Shown here piece by piece: positions 7,992 through 14,025 of a stretch of 41,906 bases of DNA. Within the stretch, counting starts at the first letter, position 1, and each line of letters opens with the position of its first letter. Both the position numbers and the translations under genes were made by a program. The DNA lies in the IMG/VR virus record IMGVR_UViG_3300032249_001318, positions 1-41,906 of that record; one strand, given 5' to 3'. This stretch comes from a virus. Under the pieces are notes generated by a model that saw only the letters and a list, made by a program, of their open reading frames with translations, was not told where the DNA came from and did no database searches.

Positions 7992-8255
7992 ATGGCAGTA
8001 GAAGATCGCTTGACGCAAATAATGGCGAACTTTACGGCGGAAGGTACCCCTCTTTCTGCCATAATGGGTAACCGCCTTGAGTGGCAGGCTACTATTCTTA
8101 CAGCAGCAATGATCTCTAATGATCGATTAGCTGCCAGTATGGATGCAGAGGAAATGGTTGATGCTGCTATTAGCTATGCAACAATTATTCAAAAACGTTT
8201 AGGGCATTACCAAAGCAATCAAGTGCATTCATTAGAGCGTATGATGGAAGGGTAA
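7992..8255 (+). CDS. Hypothetical 87-aa helical protein
   Basis: ATG preceded by AAGGGGTACC, a plausible ribosome site, unlike the earlier genes. The protein is mostly helical (LSAIMGNRLEWQATILTAAM, AEEMVDAAISYATIIQKRL) with four evenly spread methionines and no Cys. It lies in a run of small genes. No family recognised. Confidence 0.6.
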   Translation: MAVEDRLTQIMANFTAEGTPLSAIMGNRLEWQATILTAAMISNDRLAASMDAEEMVDAAISYATIIQKRLGHYQSNQVHSLERMMEG

Positions 8256-8281
8256 TAGTACAATAAAGAAAAAGGTTTGTC

Positions 8282-8620
8282 ATGGCAATTACGTACACCT
8301 GGACTATCGGTCAACTTATTTCAGCACCTACTGAAAACAACTTGACAAATGTTGTAAAAACTGCCCATTGGAATCTTACGGCTACTGAAACCGTAGATAA
8401 TAAGACTTATACAACAAGTTCTTATGGGTCAGTTGGCTTAAGCCAGCCCAACCCTCAAGATTTTATTCCGTATTTTGATCTTGAATCGCCTGAAGTCATT
8501 GGTTGGGTTAAAGAAGCTATTGGCCAAGAACGTGTGACAACCATGGAACTGGCTTTGGCTAACGGAATTGAATTGCAAAAAAACCCCAAAACAGTGGTAC
8601 TACCCCTCCCTTGGGTATGA
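8282..8620 (+). CDS. Conserved cyanophage protein (MAITYTW type)
   Basis: A 112-aa protein starting MAITYTWTIGQL, with VVKTAHWNLTATE, TTSSYGSVGLS, FIPYFDLESPEVIGWVKEAIG and the ending NPKTVVLPLPWV. That order (ITYTW start, a 'Y-T-x-S-S-Y-G' middle, a 'FIPY-LTE-x-V-GW' helix and a NPxxxxxLPW end) is familiar from small proteins in many cyanophages, probably virion- or assembly-associated. Function is unknown. AAAGG upstream of the ATG is a weak ribosome site. Confidence 0.65.
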   Translation: MAITYTWTIGQLISAPTENNLTNVVKTAHWNLTATETVDNKTYTTSSYGSVGLSQPNPQDFIPYFDLESPEVIGWVKEAIGQERVTTMELALANGIELQKNPKTVVLPLPWV

Positions 8621-8622
8621 TT

Positions 8623-8645
8623 ACCCCACATTGGGGTGGTTTAAC
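8623..8645 (+). terminator. Weak terminator-like hairpin
   Basis: ACCCC-ACATT-GGGGT stem of 5 bp followed by GGTTT. It sits just after the stop codon at 8620. The T-run is short, and an alternative GGGTA/TACCC pairing competes, so termination is only partial at best. Confidence 0.35.
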
Positions 8646-8698
8646 CTATCCCGTTGTGTTTTAAATCGTGTAGAATTTGCACAGGTTTTATTGCACCC

Positions 8699-8896
8699 AT
8701 GGCCAACATTCAAGAAAAACTGGACAACCTTCACAAAGAGCTTGAGACTTCTGTTAATACTTACAACGAAGCTCTTAATACAGTCAATGCCACCAAAGAA
8801 AAAATCATTGCTCTCCAGGGGGCAATGCAAGTTTTGCGTGATCTTGTAGAAGAAGAAAATGTAGAGGCTGCACACGCAGTCGTGGATGCCAATTGA
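8699..8896 (+). CDS. Short coiled-coil protein, 65 aa
   Basis: ATG at 8699 gives MANIQEKLDNLHKELETS, with heptad spacing of Leu, Ile and Val nearly to the end (KEKIIALQGAMQVLRDLV), so the protein is a single long coiled coil. An upstream in-frame start at 8654 adds a Cys-rich stretch that does not look native. Small coiled-coil proteins of this kind are common in cyanophages; role unknown. Confidence 0.6.
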   Translation: MANIQEKLDNLHKELETSVNTYNEALNTVNATKEKIIALQGAMQVLRDLVEEENVEAAHAVVDAN

Positions 8897-8916
8897 AACA
8901 ATAAAAAACTTTACAA

Positions 8917-8961
8917 ACCTCTTAGGGATAACAGGTAAAAATCTGTTAGCCTTAAGGGGTC
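8917..8961 (+). promoter_or_regulatory. Stable hairpin containing the Shine-Dalgarno of the next gene
   Basis: ACCTCTTAGG plus GATAACAG on the left pairs with CTGTTAG plus CCTTAAGGGGT on the right (perfect TAACAG/CTGTTA core, 8-nt A-rich loop, then an imperfect outer helix). The only plausible ribosome site for the next gene, AAGGGG at 8955-8960, lies in the right arm. The hairpin could therefore act as a terminator (CTTTCTTTT follows) or a translational control element. Confidence 0.45.
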
Positions 8962-8974
8962 TTTCTTTTGCGTG

Positions 8975-9178
8975 ATGGATCCCGTTCCTGTTCCAAGTCT
9001 TACAGTTTCATTTGCAGTTGACATTGAAATTGAATACGATCCATTTAAAGGTCGTACACCAGAAGCAGTTGCAGGACTGTTGGAATCTTCTGTGAGTGAT
9101 CTTTTGTTTGAGGCACATTCTAAAGTTATTTCAACTTCTATTCAAACCACCAACATTGAGGTGCTAGGCAATGCCTAA
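8975..9178 (+). CDS. Hypothetical 67-aa protein
   Basis: MDPVPVPSLTVSFAVDIEIE start from the ATG at 8975, with GTG at 8972 as alternative. The protein has a beta segment followed by a helix (EAVAGLLESSVSDLLFEA), and no Cys. The stop overlaps the next start in an ATGCCTAA arrangement, so the following gene is likely coupled. Confidence 0.55.
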   Translation: MDPVPVPSLTVSFAVDIEIEYDPFKGRTPEAVAGLLESSVSDLLFEAHSKVISTSIQTTNIEVLGNA

Positions 9179-9419
9179 AATTGATTACAGCTACGAAACA
9201 ATTCTTCGTAATTGGGATGTTGAAAAAGAACAGCGGAAGGCTGATTTTCTAGAGCACATCTATCAGTGTTACCAGCCTGGTAATCATTGCTATACAGGAC
9301 TGTGGCAACGTTTTTGCCTAGAAGAAGCTGGGCCTCGGTGTCGAGATGATTACTTTGCTCGGCTTGAAGCAATTGAACGCTTTAAACAATCACTTGCAGA
9401 AGAACAAACTAATGCCTAA
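9171..9419 (+). CDS. Hypothetical 82-aa Cys-containing protein
   Basis: Overlaps the previous gene by 8 bases and the next by 8, forming a tight three-gene string. Four Cys and several His (HIYQCYQPGNHCYTG, RFCLEEAGPRCRDD) make metal binding possible, but the spacing matches no known zinc finger. Helical, mixed charge. No family recognised. Confidence 0.55.
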   Translation: MPKIDYSYETILRNWDVEKEQRKADFLEHIYQCYQPGNHCYTGLWQRFCLEEAGPRCRDDYFARLEAIERFKQSLAEEQTNA

Positions 9420-9633
9420 GCCCTACCCTACATGGATATGTTGGGATTGTGGTCCCAAGTTAGGCAAGTGGTATGCTACAAGTGCATACACTGGCCCCAA
9501 AAATCATTCCGCCACCATGCATTACGATACCTGTGATGCATGTGGTAAGTATAATGTCCCGTGCACTGAGCCGCGGGACTATGGTCATCTTGTTAGTGAC
9601 TGGGAATTAGTTGCCAGTACCAAGAGAGAATAA
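9412..9633 (+). CDS. Small zinc-ribbon-like protein, 73 aa
   Basis: Starts at the ATG at 9412, overlapping the previous stop. Contains CWDCGPKLG and later CDACGKYNVPC, two CxxC pairs 34 residues apart typical of a zinc ribbon, with conserved-looking aromatic residues (YPTWICWDC). Small zinc-ribbon proteins of this pattern recur in phages. The last 27 bases overlap the opposite-strand gene that follows. Confidence 0.6.
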   Translation: MPKPYPTWICWDCGPKLGKWYATSAYTGPKNHSATMHYDTCDACGKYNVPCTEPRDYGHLVSDWELVASTKRE

Positions 9634-9951
9634 TACAGTTGCCGCAGTGCCGCCCGATTCAGATACAAATACTGGTCGAACGTATCTCACCGGGTGGTTT
9701 GCTGTGTTGTAATGAGTTGTACCGTTGGCAGTAATGGTTGTATTAGCAATAATTTTGGACCAGTTAATGCCATCAATTGATCCTTCCAATGCAATAATGA
9801 CGTTGGTATTGATTGATGCTACCGTCACAAACAAGGCGTAGTTCTTTGTAACAATAGATGGTGGCAGATATACCACTGTATTAGCGCACGCTGCAGGCGC
9901 ATCAAGCAATGGATAAGTAACAAACAAACTATCGGGAAGACGTAAGCTCAT
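9607..9951 (-). CDS. Probable virion-associated beta-sandwich protein, 114 aa
   Basis: A minus-strand protein rich in beta-forming residues and Thr/Asn (FVTVASINTNVIIALEGSID, then GINWSKI and TITANGTTHYNT). The ALEGSIDGINW segment is a feature of phage structural proteins and small decoration or tail proteins with a beta-sandwich. No signal peptide. It ends within the tail of the opposite-strand zinc-ribbon gene and is divergent from the Dps-like gene, with an 82-base gap between. Confidence 0.5.
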   Translation of the reverse strand: MSLRLPDSLFVTYPLLDAPAACANTVVYLPPSIVTKNYALFVTVASINTNVIIALEGSIDGINWSKIIANTTITANGTTHYNTANHPVRYVRPVFVSESGGTAATVLFSLGTGN

Positions 9952-10007
9952 AGCTTTTACCTTTATCTTTTTATTTTACTCCATAAATTTGTTGTTGTAC
10001 TTCCCCT

Positions 10008-10018
10008 TATAATGGAGG
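10008..10018 (+). promoter_or_regulatory. -10-like box and GGAGG before the Dps-like gene
   Basis: TATAAT at 10008-10013 is a perfect -10 hexamer in the divergent 82-base gap. No good -35 lies at 16-18 bp; TTGTTG is only 13 bp upstream. GGAGG follows at 10014-10018 but sits 15 bases before the ATG, too far for an ideal ribosome site. The box is therefore a candidate only. Confidence 0.4.
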
Positions 10019-10033
10019 TATAGCAAAAGAATT

Positions 10034-10591
10034 ATGCAAAGCACTGGTTATCAGCAGATGCCTCCAGCTCCTGTAATGCAGGTAGAACAGCCGTTGCCGC
10101 AGGCACAAAATAAACCTAAAGCTCCTGCCAAGTCAAAAGCTGGTGGTGATGTTGGTGCATTCATTCAGCAATGCATTTCCCTGTGTGCTTACCTTAAAGA
10201 ACTTGAAACCCAATCTCACCTTATTCATTTAAACATAGAGTGTCCTGATTTTATTAGCGTGCATAGGTTTTTAGGTGAACAATATGAAGCACATTTAGAA
10301 CAGTTTGATACGCTCGCCGAATTTATTCGGTCTATGGATTTTTATCTTCCTAAATGCAATTGTGAACTGAGAGATGCAGCGCCTCAAATGCAAGTTGTTT
10401 CTTCTTATGAATGGAAAGGAATGTTGGGGGTGTATTACAAAAATCTTGAAGAACTTGGAATGAAAGCTAAAAAACTTGAGCCAGTTGCTCAAAAAATTGG
10501 TGCTATTGATATTGCTAATTACATGGCCGACTTAGTCGGACAGGCCTTTAAAGCTGCTTGGTTTATCAAAAGCATCTTGCGTGCCGCTTAA
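10034..10591 (+). CDS. Dps-like ferritin
   Basis: A 185-aa protein: 40 residues of Pro/Lys/Gln/Ala-rich tail, then a four-helix ferritin-like body. The second-helix block LIHLNIECPDFISVH and the block FDTLAE align with Dps ferroxidase residues: H65, H77, D92 and E96, with the exact 12-15-4 spacing of E. coli Dps H51, H63, D78, E82. The aspartate at Dps position 67 aligns with Gly81, with Glu82 adjacent. Helices after residue 120 carry the usual YYKNLEELGMKAKKLEP and FIKSILRAA. Dps proteins sequester iron and protect DNA from oxidative damage. Its last 60 bases overlap an opposite-strand endonuclease gene. Fold assignment is confident; activity and role in infection are inference. Confidence 0.7.
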   Translation: MQSTGYQQMPPAPVMQVEQPLPQAQNKPKAPAKSKAGGDVGAFIQQCISLCAYLKELETQSHLIHLNIECPDFISVHRFLGEQYEAHLEQFDTLAEFIRSMDFYLPKCNCELRDAAPQMQVVSSYEWKGMLGVYYKNLEELGMKAKKLEPVAQKIGAIDIANYMADLVGQAFKAAWFIKSILRAA

Positions 10592-11032
10592 ATATAAAGA
10601 AGCTTTTGCAATAGTCAAAGAACAGTCACCAAGTAAACCAATCGCACTATTGCAAGTAGCACATAAAAGACCTCTGATTTTTCCTGTTTGATGACAGTGA
10701 TCTACCGAAAAATATTTATGTTTTTTGCTTTTGGCTGAAGGGTTGTCTGTATTGCAAATAGCACAACAACCTTTTTGCTTTATAAATAAATCGTCGTAAT
10801 TTTGCTTGGTTATGCCGTAACGATATTGTAATTTGTTTTCCCAAATTTTTTGTTTATTTTTAGGTTTGGCATGGGCTATGCGATTTTTTTCTAAAATACA
10901 AGTTTTACATTGTTTTAAGTAACCATTTGATCGCTGTTGCGAGCGAGCCGGTTGTTTGTAAAAATCTTGCGTAAGATTTTTTTCTATTAAACATGTGCTG
11001 CATGTACGAAGCATATTATTGTTGTTAGGCAT
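10532..11032 (-). CDS. Recombination endonuclease VII-like HNH nuclease
   Basis: A 166-aa protein. The N-terminal zinc site is CSTCLIEKN then CKTCILEKN. The C-terminal nuclease segment YGITKQNYDDLF, CCAICNTD, SVDHCHQTGKIRGLLC and CNSAIGLLGD is the endonuclease VII family pattern (VDHCHxTGxxRGLLCxxCN). Start taken at the ATG at 11032. It overlaps the 3' end of the Dps-like gene by 60 bases on the opposite strand. Such genes act as mobile endonucleases or as Holliday-junction/debranching nucleases; which applies here is not clear. A/T-rich relative to its neighbours. Confidence 0.88.
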   Translation of the reverse strand: MPNNNNMLRTCSTCLIEKNLTQDFYKQPARSQQRSNGYLKQCKTCILEKNRIAHAKPKNKQKIWENKLQYRYGITKQNYDDLFIKQKGCCAICNTDNPSAKSKKHKYFSVDHCHQTGKIRGLLCATCNSAIGLLGDCSLTIAKASLYLSGTQDAFDKPSSFKGLSD

Positions 11033-11034
11033 TG

Positions 11035-11196
11035 TCACCAGTGACGTATTACTCCTGCAATAATAAACGCATTTGTGGTTAGGTACGACAAAAATATTGC
11101 GGTGCGTACCAGGGCAATCACATCTGCTTCAGCTTTGCGATCGGATGCTTTCTCACCTAAGGCTTTAGCCCATAGGCGGAACAACTTGGTGTGCAC
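11035..11196 (-). CDS. Small single-span membrane protein, 53 aa
   Basis: GTG start at 11196 with a good Shine-Dalgarno (AGGAG, 7 bases upstream) and TGA at 11035. The protein starts MHTKLFRLWAKALGEKA, then DRKAEADVIALVRTAIF and LSYLTTNAFIIAGVIRHW. This pattern (amphipathic start, then 'VALxRTxIFLxxLxTNxFIIxxxIRHW' as one membrane span) is familiar from cyanophage genomes. Its stop overlaps a GTG of the downstream endonuclease VII-like gene, whose ATG begins 3 bases later. Function unknown. Confidence 0.7.
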   Translation of the reverse strand: MHTKLFRLWAKALGEKASDRKAEADVIALVRTAIFLSYLTTNAFIIAGVIRHW

Positions 11197-11201
11197 TAAA
11201 C

Positions 11202-11241
11202 AACTCCTAATGAACTCCTAATTTATTTCAAATTAGGAGTT
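11202..11241 (-). promoter_or_regulatory. Duplicated Shine-Dalgarno with matching anti-SD inverted repeat
   Basis: On the minus strand the 11-base arm AACTCCTAATT at 11241-11231 pairs perfectly with AATTAGGAGTT at 11223-11213 (7-base loop). The same ten bases ATTAGGAGTT recur at 11211-11202, where they are the Shine-Dalgarno of the 53-aa membrane protein. One anti-SD copy could pair with either SD copy, a possible two-state translational switch. It might also serve as a terminator for the opposite direction. Confidence 0.5.
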
Positions 11242-11276
11242 AAGGCAAGGCCTAGTGTTTAACTTTAGCAAGCTTA

Positions 11277-11388
11277 CCCCTCCCCTATTTCAGTGTTTTG
11301 GGGCTTTTCAGCATTTGCTGAAAACGTCTTGGTAATTTTCACGATTTAGTGAAAACACAAAAAAAATGAAAATTGATGAGGGGCGGGG
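11277..11388. other. Nested hairpin region, non-coding
   Basis: Between genes. CCCCTCCCC (11277-11285) can pair with GGGGCGGGG (11380-11388), one mismatch. Inside it are two similar perfect hairpins: TTTTCAGC-ATTT-GCTGAAAA (11305-11324) and TTTTCAC-GATTTA-GTGAAAA (11336-11355). The rest of the gap, 11197-11450, contains the duplicated SD element and no gene. It could be an RNA structure, a replication/packaging site or a terminator; not decidable by eye. Confidence 0.45.
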
Positions 11389-11450
11389 CCAACTTTATGG
11401 GCGACCCTAAGCATTTAAGATTCGAGGCCTGCGAAATCCCCCTCATTAAC

Positions 11451-12077
11451 CTATACGGTAATTGTCTCGTACAAAAAATGATTAGACGTTTCAATCATAC
11501 GTGAATTTTCAACGCTGTACTCAGTCATGTCAATCTCATAACCAGGATTTTTTTCAATCCTGTTTTTAAGCCAGGCATCATCGTACCAAATGATTCGGTT
11601 GTTGGGGTAAGCATAAAAATTACCGTCATCCATTCGGAAGAAATGCGCACACTTGTGCTCAGGTGTTTCACTGAAATTAGTATTGAGAGTTGACTTGGAT
11701 TCCCAGGACCAATCCATAGTGAACATATAGATGCCACTATTTTTTTCACCTTTGAAATTAATTAGCTGTGCACGTAAATTTGAAAGGCGTGCCCTGACTT
11801 GTACATCAATATACGGAGAGAAACAATCCCACCACATGCACTCATTTAGTTCCGGTTTAGGTGCGTCTGGTTTCCAGCAGAGGGCATGAATGGGACGCCT
11901 TGTCCAGTTAACTCCATTCTCTAGAAACACTTCAAACAATGGGACGTGTTTCTCTAATGATGCAACAGAGTGTACGTCACATAACGTTACATGACCATGC
12001 CCCTGCTTGTGGTTATATAAGAATTCATTTCGTATGTAGCAAGTAAATGTTGGAAGGTTGTGATTTAAGTAGCTCAT
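11451..12077 (-). CDS. Conserved phage hypothetical protein, 208 aa
   Basis: The start MSYLNHNLPTFTCYIRNEFL followed by IHALCWKPDAPKPEL, CMWWDCFSPYIDV, MFTMDWSWE and HKCAHFFRMDDGNFYAYP is a pattern I associate with conserved, uncharacterised cyanophage and proteobacterial phage proteins. Many aromatic residues and Cys/His, no membrane segment. Ending VENSRMIETSN. No function known. Upstream lies a 58-base gap to the DUF5872-like genes. Confidence 0.6.
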   Translation of the reverse strand: MSYLNHNLPTFTCYIRNEFLYNHKQGHGHVTLCDVHSVASLEKHVPLFEVFLENGVNWTRRPIHALCWKPDAPKPELNECMWWDCFSPYIDVQVRARLSNLRAQLINFKGEKNSGIYMFTMDWSWESKSTLNTNFSETPEHKCAHFFRMDDGNFYAYPNNRIIWYDDAWLKNRIEKNPGYEIDMTEYSVENSRMIETSNHFLYETITV

Positions 12078-12135
12078 TTAATTTGTTAAAGCCCGTTTAC
12101 TGTAGCGTGCCTAACGGGTGCCAGGGCTATGCAGG

Positions 12136-12345
12136 TTACTTATCTTTATGTCGTTTGGCTGCACGAGCTGCCTTACCAGCTTTTTTTGCTGTCTCTGTGT
12201 TAGGTACAAATTGTTTTCCTTCTCTACTACCAACGCGTTTCTTGCGGTCAGTTTCTTCTCTTTCTTCTTTGGATAGAGAAGCCCATGCTTTTTCTGGCAG
12301 GTAACGTTTTGTGTATCCGTCTTGGATTGCTTTATCACTTGCCAT
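12136..12345 (-). CDS. DUF5872-like protein, C-terminal part (separate gene)
   Basis: A 69-aa, very basic protein: GYTKRYLPEKAWASLSKEER, RKKRVGSREGKQFVPN, then TAKKAGKAARAAKRHKDK. This resembles the second half of the DUF5872-type protein found in giant viruses and cyanophages. There it normally follows, in the same polypeptide, the sequence encoded by the upstream gene. Here the ATG lies inside the last codons of the upstream gene (ATGGCAAGTGA: start and stop overlap). Probably DNA-binding by composition; function unknown. Confidence 0.65.
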   Translation of the reverse strand: MASDKAIQDGYTKRYLPEKAWASLSKEEREETDRKKRVGSREGKQFVPNTETAKKAGKAARAAKRHKDK

Positions 12346-12619
12346 CTTGATACCTCTTTGCTGCTGACTTAGCTTTAGAGCGTTTCTCGTATTCGTCTTT
12401 GGTCTGCCACTTTTCCTTGCCCCATTTTTCTAGTGATTTTTGCCCTTCGCCTTTGCCACCTTTGTACCCACCGCCAGCTTTTTCATATTCTTGTGTTAAA
12501 AGTTGACTTCTTCGCGCACTCCATTGGCCGGGCTTACCTCCTTTGGATCCTGCCATTATGCGATCTTTAATGTTCTCACGTAATTCAGGTTTAGTATATT
12601 TGCTGTTGTCTTGTGCCAT
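12335..12619 (-). CDS. DUF5872-like protein, N-terminal part
   Basis: A 94-aa basic protein starting at the ATG at 12619: KYTKPELRENIKDRIMAG, then SKGGKPGQWSARRSQLLTQE and AGGGYKGG. This is the N-terminal half of the DUF5872-type sequence as I remember it. A longer frame begins 45 bases upstream, but without good codon evidence. It ends in an overlap with the C-terminal-half gene, so the two should be translated in equal amounts. The split may reflect a frameshift or a genuine gene fission. Confidence 0.65.
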   Translation of the reverse strand: MAQDNSKYTKPELRENIKDRIMAGSKGGKPGQWSARRSQLLTQEYEKAGGGYKGGKGEGQKSLEKWGKEKWQTKDEYEKRSKAKSAAKRYQDGK

Positions 12620-12668
12620 TAACTTATTTCTTTCTTCTATTTTACTCGGTATTGTTATTAACAATTAA

Positions 12669-12738
12669 TCAACGCTCCTGGAATCGAACCAGGTACAGAA
12701 CTCCTTGTCGGATTGCCTAACCATTTGGCTTAGCGTTG
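12669..12738 (-). tRNA. Aberrant tRNA-like gene, identity not assignable
   Basis: On the minus strand there is a 7-bp acceptor stem (CAACGCT with AGCGTTG), a D arm (GCC, a 9-nt loop AAATGGTTA, GGC), and a perfect T arm (CCTGG-TTCGATT-CCAGG), with A at the discriminator. The anticodon arm does not fold properly: AATCC with GAGTT forms at best a stem with one C-A mismatch and a 6-base loop (GACAAG), lacking U33. No CCA is encoded. The gene looks decayed or unusual, and I assign no amino acid. Confidence 0.55.
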
Positions 12739-12739
12739 A

Positions 12740-12884
12740 GGTGCGGGTCCCTTCCCCGCTGGGTTCATTTATAAGGTTAATGAACGCACCCCTCCGTTTA
12801 GCCGGAGGTACACTGTAAGGAGCGACCTTACATGTGAGGAGCTACCTCGGAGTTGACGCGCCGCCTTCTGGGCTATGAGCCCAA
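12740..12884. other. Hairpin array beside the tRNA-like gene
   Basis: A run of short inverted repeats: GGTGCG/CGCACC enclosing TTCATT/AATGAA (12740-12790); CCTCCG-TTTAGC-CGGAGG (12791-12808); TGTAAGG-AGCGA-CCTTACA (12814-12832); GAGG-AGCTA-CCTC (12836-12848); and CTGGG-CTATGAG-CCCAA (12868-12884). On the minus strand the last is TTGGG-CTCATAG-CCCAG, an exact-looking Met-tRNA anticodon arm (anticodon CAT), but no D or T arm is found around it. No gene. The remaining gap to 13008 shows only a weak GGAAGT/ACTTCC hairpin. Confidence 0.5.
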
Positions 12885-13008
12885 CGCGCTACGCAGTCAT
12901 CGGTAATATCATAACAAAAAATCTCCGGGTGTCAAGCTGGGGATCAGTAGATTTACTTACCGCTTCCACTCGGTTTTTACAGGGAAGTTGACTACTTCCG
13001 GTAGAAGT

Positions 13009-13212
13009 CTACAGCCCGGTCTTCTCTGTAGATGGTGCACTAAATTTACACATAAGTTCATCCATGTGCTCCAGGGATTCAATGCGCATGAGGATGTCGG
13101 TCAATGTGTGAATGGTGATTGGCTTCTCAGTTCTTGCAGCAAATGCAAGAGCTTCTCGTAGATTAGTAGTAGCTGCTTCTACGGAATCTTTGACGGGAGT
13201 AGTAAGGGCCAT
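13009..13212 (-). CDS. Hypothetical 67-aa helical protein
   Basis: ATG at 13212 gives MALTTPVKDSVEAATTNL, then REALAFAARTEKPITIHTL and TDILMRIESLEHMDELM. The sequence is helical and phage-like, and a similar pattern recurs in other cyanophage small proteins as I recall, but no function is known. An upstream in-frame start would only add a non-native hydrophobic stretch. Downstream of the methyltransferase-like gene. Confidence 0.6.
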   Translation of the reverse strand: MALTTPVKDSVEAATTNLREALAFAARTEKPITIHTLTDILMRIESLEHMDELMCKFSAPSTEKTGL

Positions 13213-13253
13213 TTGGGGAAATAAAATTTTTGTTTCAAAATGTAATGTACAAA

Positions 13254-13892
13254 TTATACAGCCCAGATCCAACCAACTTGATACTCATCAAAGTACGGTT
13301 CTACCCCCAGGGAATCCATGAGTTCGTAGATAAGGCGGCCTTTGCCGTAACGCTTGCCTTCAACTTGGATGTTGTCATCAATCACAATTAAAGTTCCTGG
13401 TTGCAGGCAAGGGTAAGCTGCTAACAATTCTTTAAGATGATGGGCGGACGGAGCCCAGTCATTGTGCCAATTTGTAATGTTATATGAATCTAAGTAAAGC
13501 AAATCAATCTTGCCTTCAAGAGTGTTAAGGAATTCTACGGAGTCAGAGCATACGACAATGGCGCGATCTGTTTCACGTAGTGCCAAGTCGCAGGCTTGTT
13601 GGTCATTGTCTACAGACCAAAGCACTCCACCGTGGGATGCAACATACTGGTCAAACAAAAGGGTTGAGCAACCATCGCCTTCGTAATTGTTTTCTTCTCG
13701 GTATGTGCCAGTTTCTACAATGACTGGATCTACTAGTGTTTCTAGGTAATCAAAGATTTGTTCAAAGGTATTAGCGCGTTTGTTAAGGCGTGGCTTGATT
13801 TGATCCCAATATGCGTCCCAGCAGGTAAACGCATTAGTTTTCGATTCGGAGGTAGTCAATTCCTTGTTCTTTGAGGAGGATTTCGTGGGCAT
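13254..13892 (-). CDS. Class I SAM-dependent methyltransferase-like protein
   Basis: A 212-aa protein (ATG at 13892; other starts possible). The Rossmann core shows motif I-like IVETGTYREENNYEGDG, VLWSVDNDQQACDLAL with an acidic residue at the ribose-binding position, VVCSDSVEFL, and KIDLLYLDSYN, followed by TLIVIDDNI and a C-terminal aromatic strand (GWIWAV). This order matches methyltransferase-24-like proteins. Substrate unknown; a small-molecule or sugar target is as likely as nucleic acid. It overlaps the next small gene on the same strand by 59 bases. Confidence 0.6.
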   Translation of the reverse strand: MPTKSSSKNKELTTSESKTNAFTCWDAYWDQIKPRLNKRANTFEQIFDYLETLVDPVIVETGTYREENNYEGDGCSTLLFDQYVASHGGVLWSVDNDQQACDLALRETDRAIVVCSDSVEFLNTLEGKIDLLYLDSYNITNWHNDWAPSAHHLKELLAAYPCLQPGTLIVIDDNIQVEGKRYGKGRLIYELMDSLGVEPYFDEYQVGWIWAV

Positions 13893-13986
13893 CTGCCTTA
13901 TCCAAATCATAGTCATCAAATGCTAGCTTGCGGAAATTCTCTCCGTCTTTTTCGCCGTAGTAGAAACGGACAGTATTAATAACCAT
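13834..13986 (-). CDS. Small hypothetical protein, 50 aa
   Basis: ATG at 13986 and TAA at 13834, in a different frame from the methyltransferase-like gene that it overlaps. It begins MVINTVRFYYGEKDGENF and ends GIDYLRIEN, ordinary in composition. It is the promoter-proximal gene of the leftward unit and starts only 39 bases from the divergent nuclease gene. Confidence 0.5.
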   Translation of the reverse strand: MVINTVRFYYGEKDGENFRKLAFDDYDLDKADAHEILLKEQGIDYLRIEN

Positions 13987-14025
13987 GATTTGTTGTTAGA
14001 ATAAAACTAATATACAAGATTATGC

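Noticed and set aside
8924-8941. TAGGGATAACAGG, identical over 13 bases to the I-SceI recognition sequence
   Set aside because: The remaining bases differ (TAAAA versus GTAAT), the sequence is part of a hairpin, and no LAGLIDADG gene is nearby. Probably chance.
12047-12304. Plus-strand 85-aa frame with Leu/Ser-rich sequence
   Set aside because: It is the reverse complement of the DUF5872-like C-terminal gene, whose sequence is recognisable.
12669-12738. tRNA as an attachment site for an integrated prophage
   Set aside because: No integrase, no repeated tRNA end, and the tRNA anticodon arm is not normal. Lytic phage content is better supported.
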